From: Bacillus thuringiensis
Lineage (GTDB): Bacteria > Bacillota > Bacilli > Bacillales > Bacillaceae_G
DNA length: 64,000 nucleotides
NCBI RefSeq assembly: GCF_001182785.1
Contig: NZ_CP012100.1
Location: 310,001-374,000 of the forward strand
Reading direction: 5' to 3'
Both the position numbers and the translations under genes were made by a program. The notes below the pieces were generated by a model. It was given only the letters and a program-made list of their open reading frames with translations. It was not told where the DNA came from and searched no databases. Shown in pieces: positions 63,653-64,000 of the stretch; the first letter of the stretch is position 1; every line of letters begins with the position of its first letter.

Positions 63653-64000
63653 GTGCCACAAACCATCACAGTTAAAGTTAAATTGCTTCCAACAAAACAT
63701 CAAATCATGCTATTGGAACAAAGTAGCCACGAGTATATAAAAGTCATTAATGCCCTTGTATCTGAAATGGTTGAATCAAAGAAAAGCACGAAGAAAAGTA
63801 CAAAGGATATTGAAGCCAATATCCCAAGTGCGGTGAAAAATCAAGCAATTAAAGATGCGAAAAGTGTGTTTTCTACAAAGGTGAAAAAGAGTAAATACAA
63901 AATCGTTCCGATTCTAAAAAGACCTGTTTGTGTATGGAATAACCAAAACTATTCATTTGACTTCACGCACATTTCAATTCCGTTTATGGTAAACGGAAAG
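63653..64000 (+). CDS. tnpB: IS605 TnpB (RNA-guided nuclease), 5' part only
   Basis: From GTG 63653, behind GAGGGGGTG, 116 codons run to the window edge. The opening (TITVKVKLLPTKHQIMLLEQ) is the typical TnpB/OrfB N-terminus. The RuvC-like nuclease and zinc finger would lie outside the window, as would any guide RNA at the right end. Confidence 0.9.
   Translation, partial: MPQTITVKVKLLPTKHQIMLLEQSSHEYIKVINALVSEMVESKKSTKKSTKDIEANIPSAVKNQAIKDAKSVFSTKVKKSKYKIVPILKRPVCVWNNQNYSFDFTHISIPFMVNGK

Larger units (their letters stand above)
63070..64000 (+). mobile_element. IS200/IS605-family insertion sequence, right end beyond window
   Basis: Begins about 63070 where Rpn similarity stops. The left end has hairpins (CCTCGCCTTTAGGC region; GAGTGC-TAC with GTG-GCACTC at about 63130-63163), as expected for single-strand transposition. 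tnpA and then tnpB follow in the same direction. No target duplication is expected for this family. Confidence 0.8.

Overview
The window is low-GC Gram-positive DNA (strong AGGAGG-type ribosome sites, many TTG/GTG starts, spore genes) and reads as part of a large, probably conjugative plasmid of the Bacillus cereus group. The main evidence is a tubulin-type TubZ/TubR partition-replication locus of the pXO1/pBtoxis kind, a second replication-initiator-like gene beside a very large iteron-like array, a Gram-positive type IV secretion operon, a group II intron and an IS200/IS605 element. No rRNA or tRNA gene and no CRISPR array was seen.

Layout. 0-8.4 kb: mostly minus-strand genes: a membrane-anchored protein running off the left edge, a plus-strand signal peptidase I, a two-gene cell-surface operon (Ig-repeat lipoprotein and a coiled-coil membrane protein with a helical exterior domain), a sigma-70-family factor with a small zinc-finger protein, and a DUF3854/Toprim-like protein. 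8.4-11.2 kb: a 2.8 kb stretch without a credible gene, made of an imperfect 600-bp duplication with inverted and direct 16-bp elements. 11.2-15.1 kb: tubY, tubZ, tubR, a tubC-like centromere and a possible regulator. 15.3-20.3 kb: a long inverted repeat (oriT or operator candidate), a Replic_Relax-like gene and a VirD4-type coupling protein. 20.5-22.7 kb: a gamma-SASP-like gene and a large HTH protein.

22.7-28.9 kb: a complete gluconate operon (gntR-gntK-gntP-gntZ) with its GntR operator, flanked by 163-bp direct repeats. It appears to have been inserted between two parts of an iteron region. 29.0-32.8 kb: about 33 tandem 39-bp units, then about six dispersed iterons, a terminator-like hairpin and the putative Rep gene. 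33.8-46.1 kb: the mating-channel operon (TcpC/VirB8, a small TcpD-like protein, TcpE, VirB4, lipoprotein, VirB6 with perfect 60-bp repeats, lysozyme/NlpC-P60 hydrolase split by a group II intron, and a second VirB8-like protein).

46.1-59.5 kb: an accessory region of small lipoproteins, secreted proteins and spore-type miniproteins. Two signals organise it. First, five promoters share tandem Spo0A-like boxes (TTCGACA, 3 bp, TATGACA) at a fixed distance from a TG-extended -10. Second, about six copies of a roughly 80-nt element (extended -10, 5' hairpin with one compensatory change, GGAGGAAGG, terminator) look like a family of small RNAs. 59.6-64 kb: an S1-domain protein overlapping a winged-helix protein, gene fragments (patatin, Rpn nuclease) and an IS200/IS605 element with tnpA and the start of tnpB.

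Together the genes describe a plasmid with two possible replication/segregation modules, a nearly complete transfer apparatus, one metabolic cargo (gluconate use) and an accessory set apparently tied to entry into sporulation.
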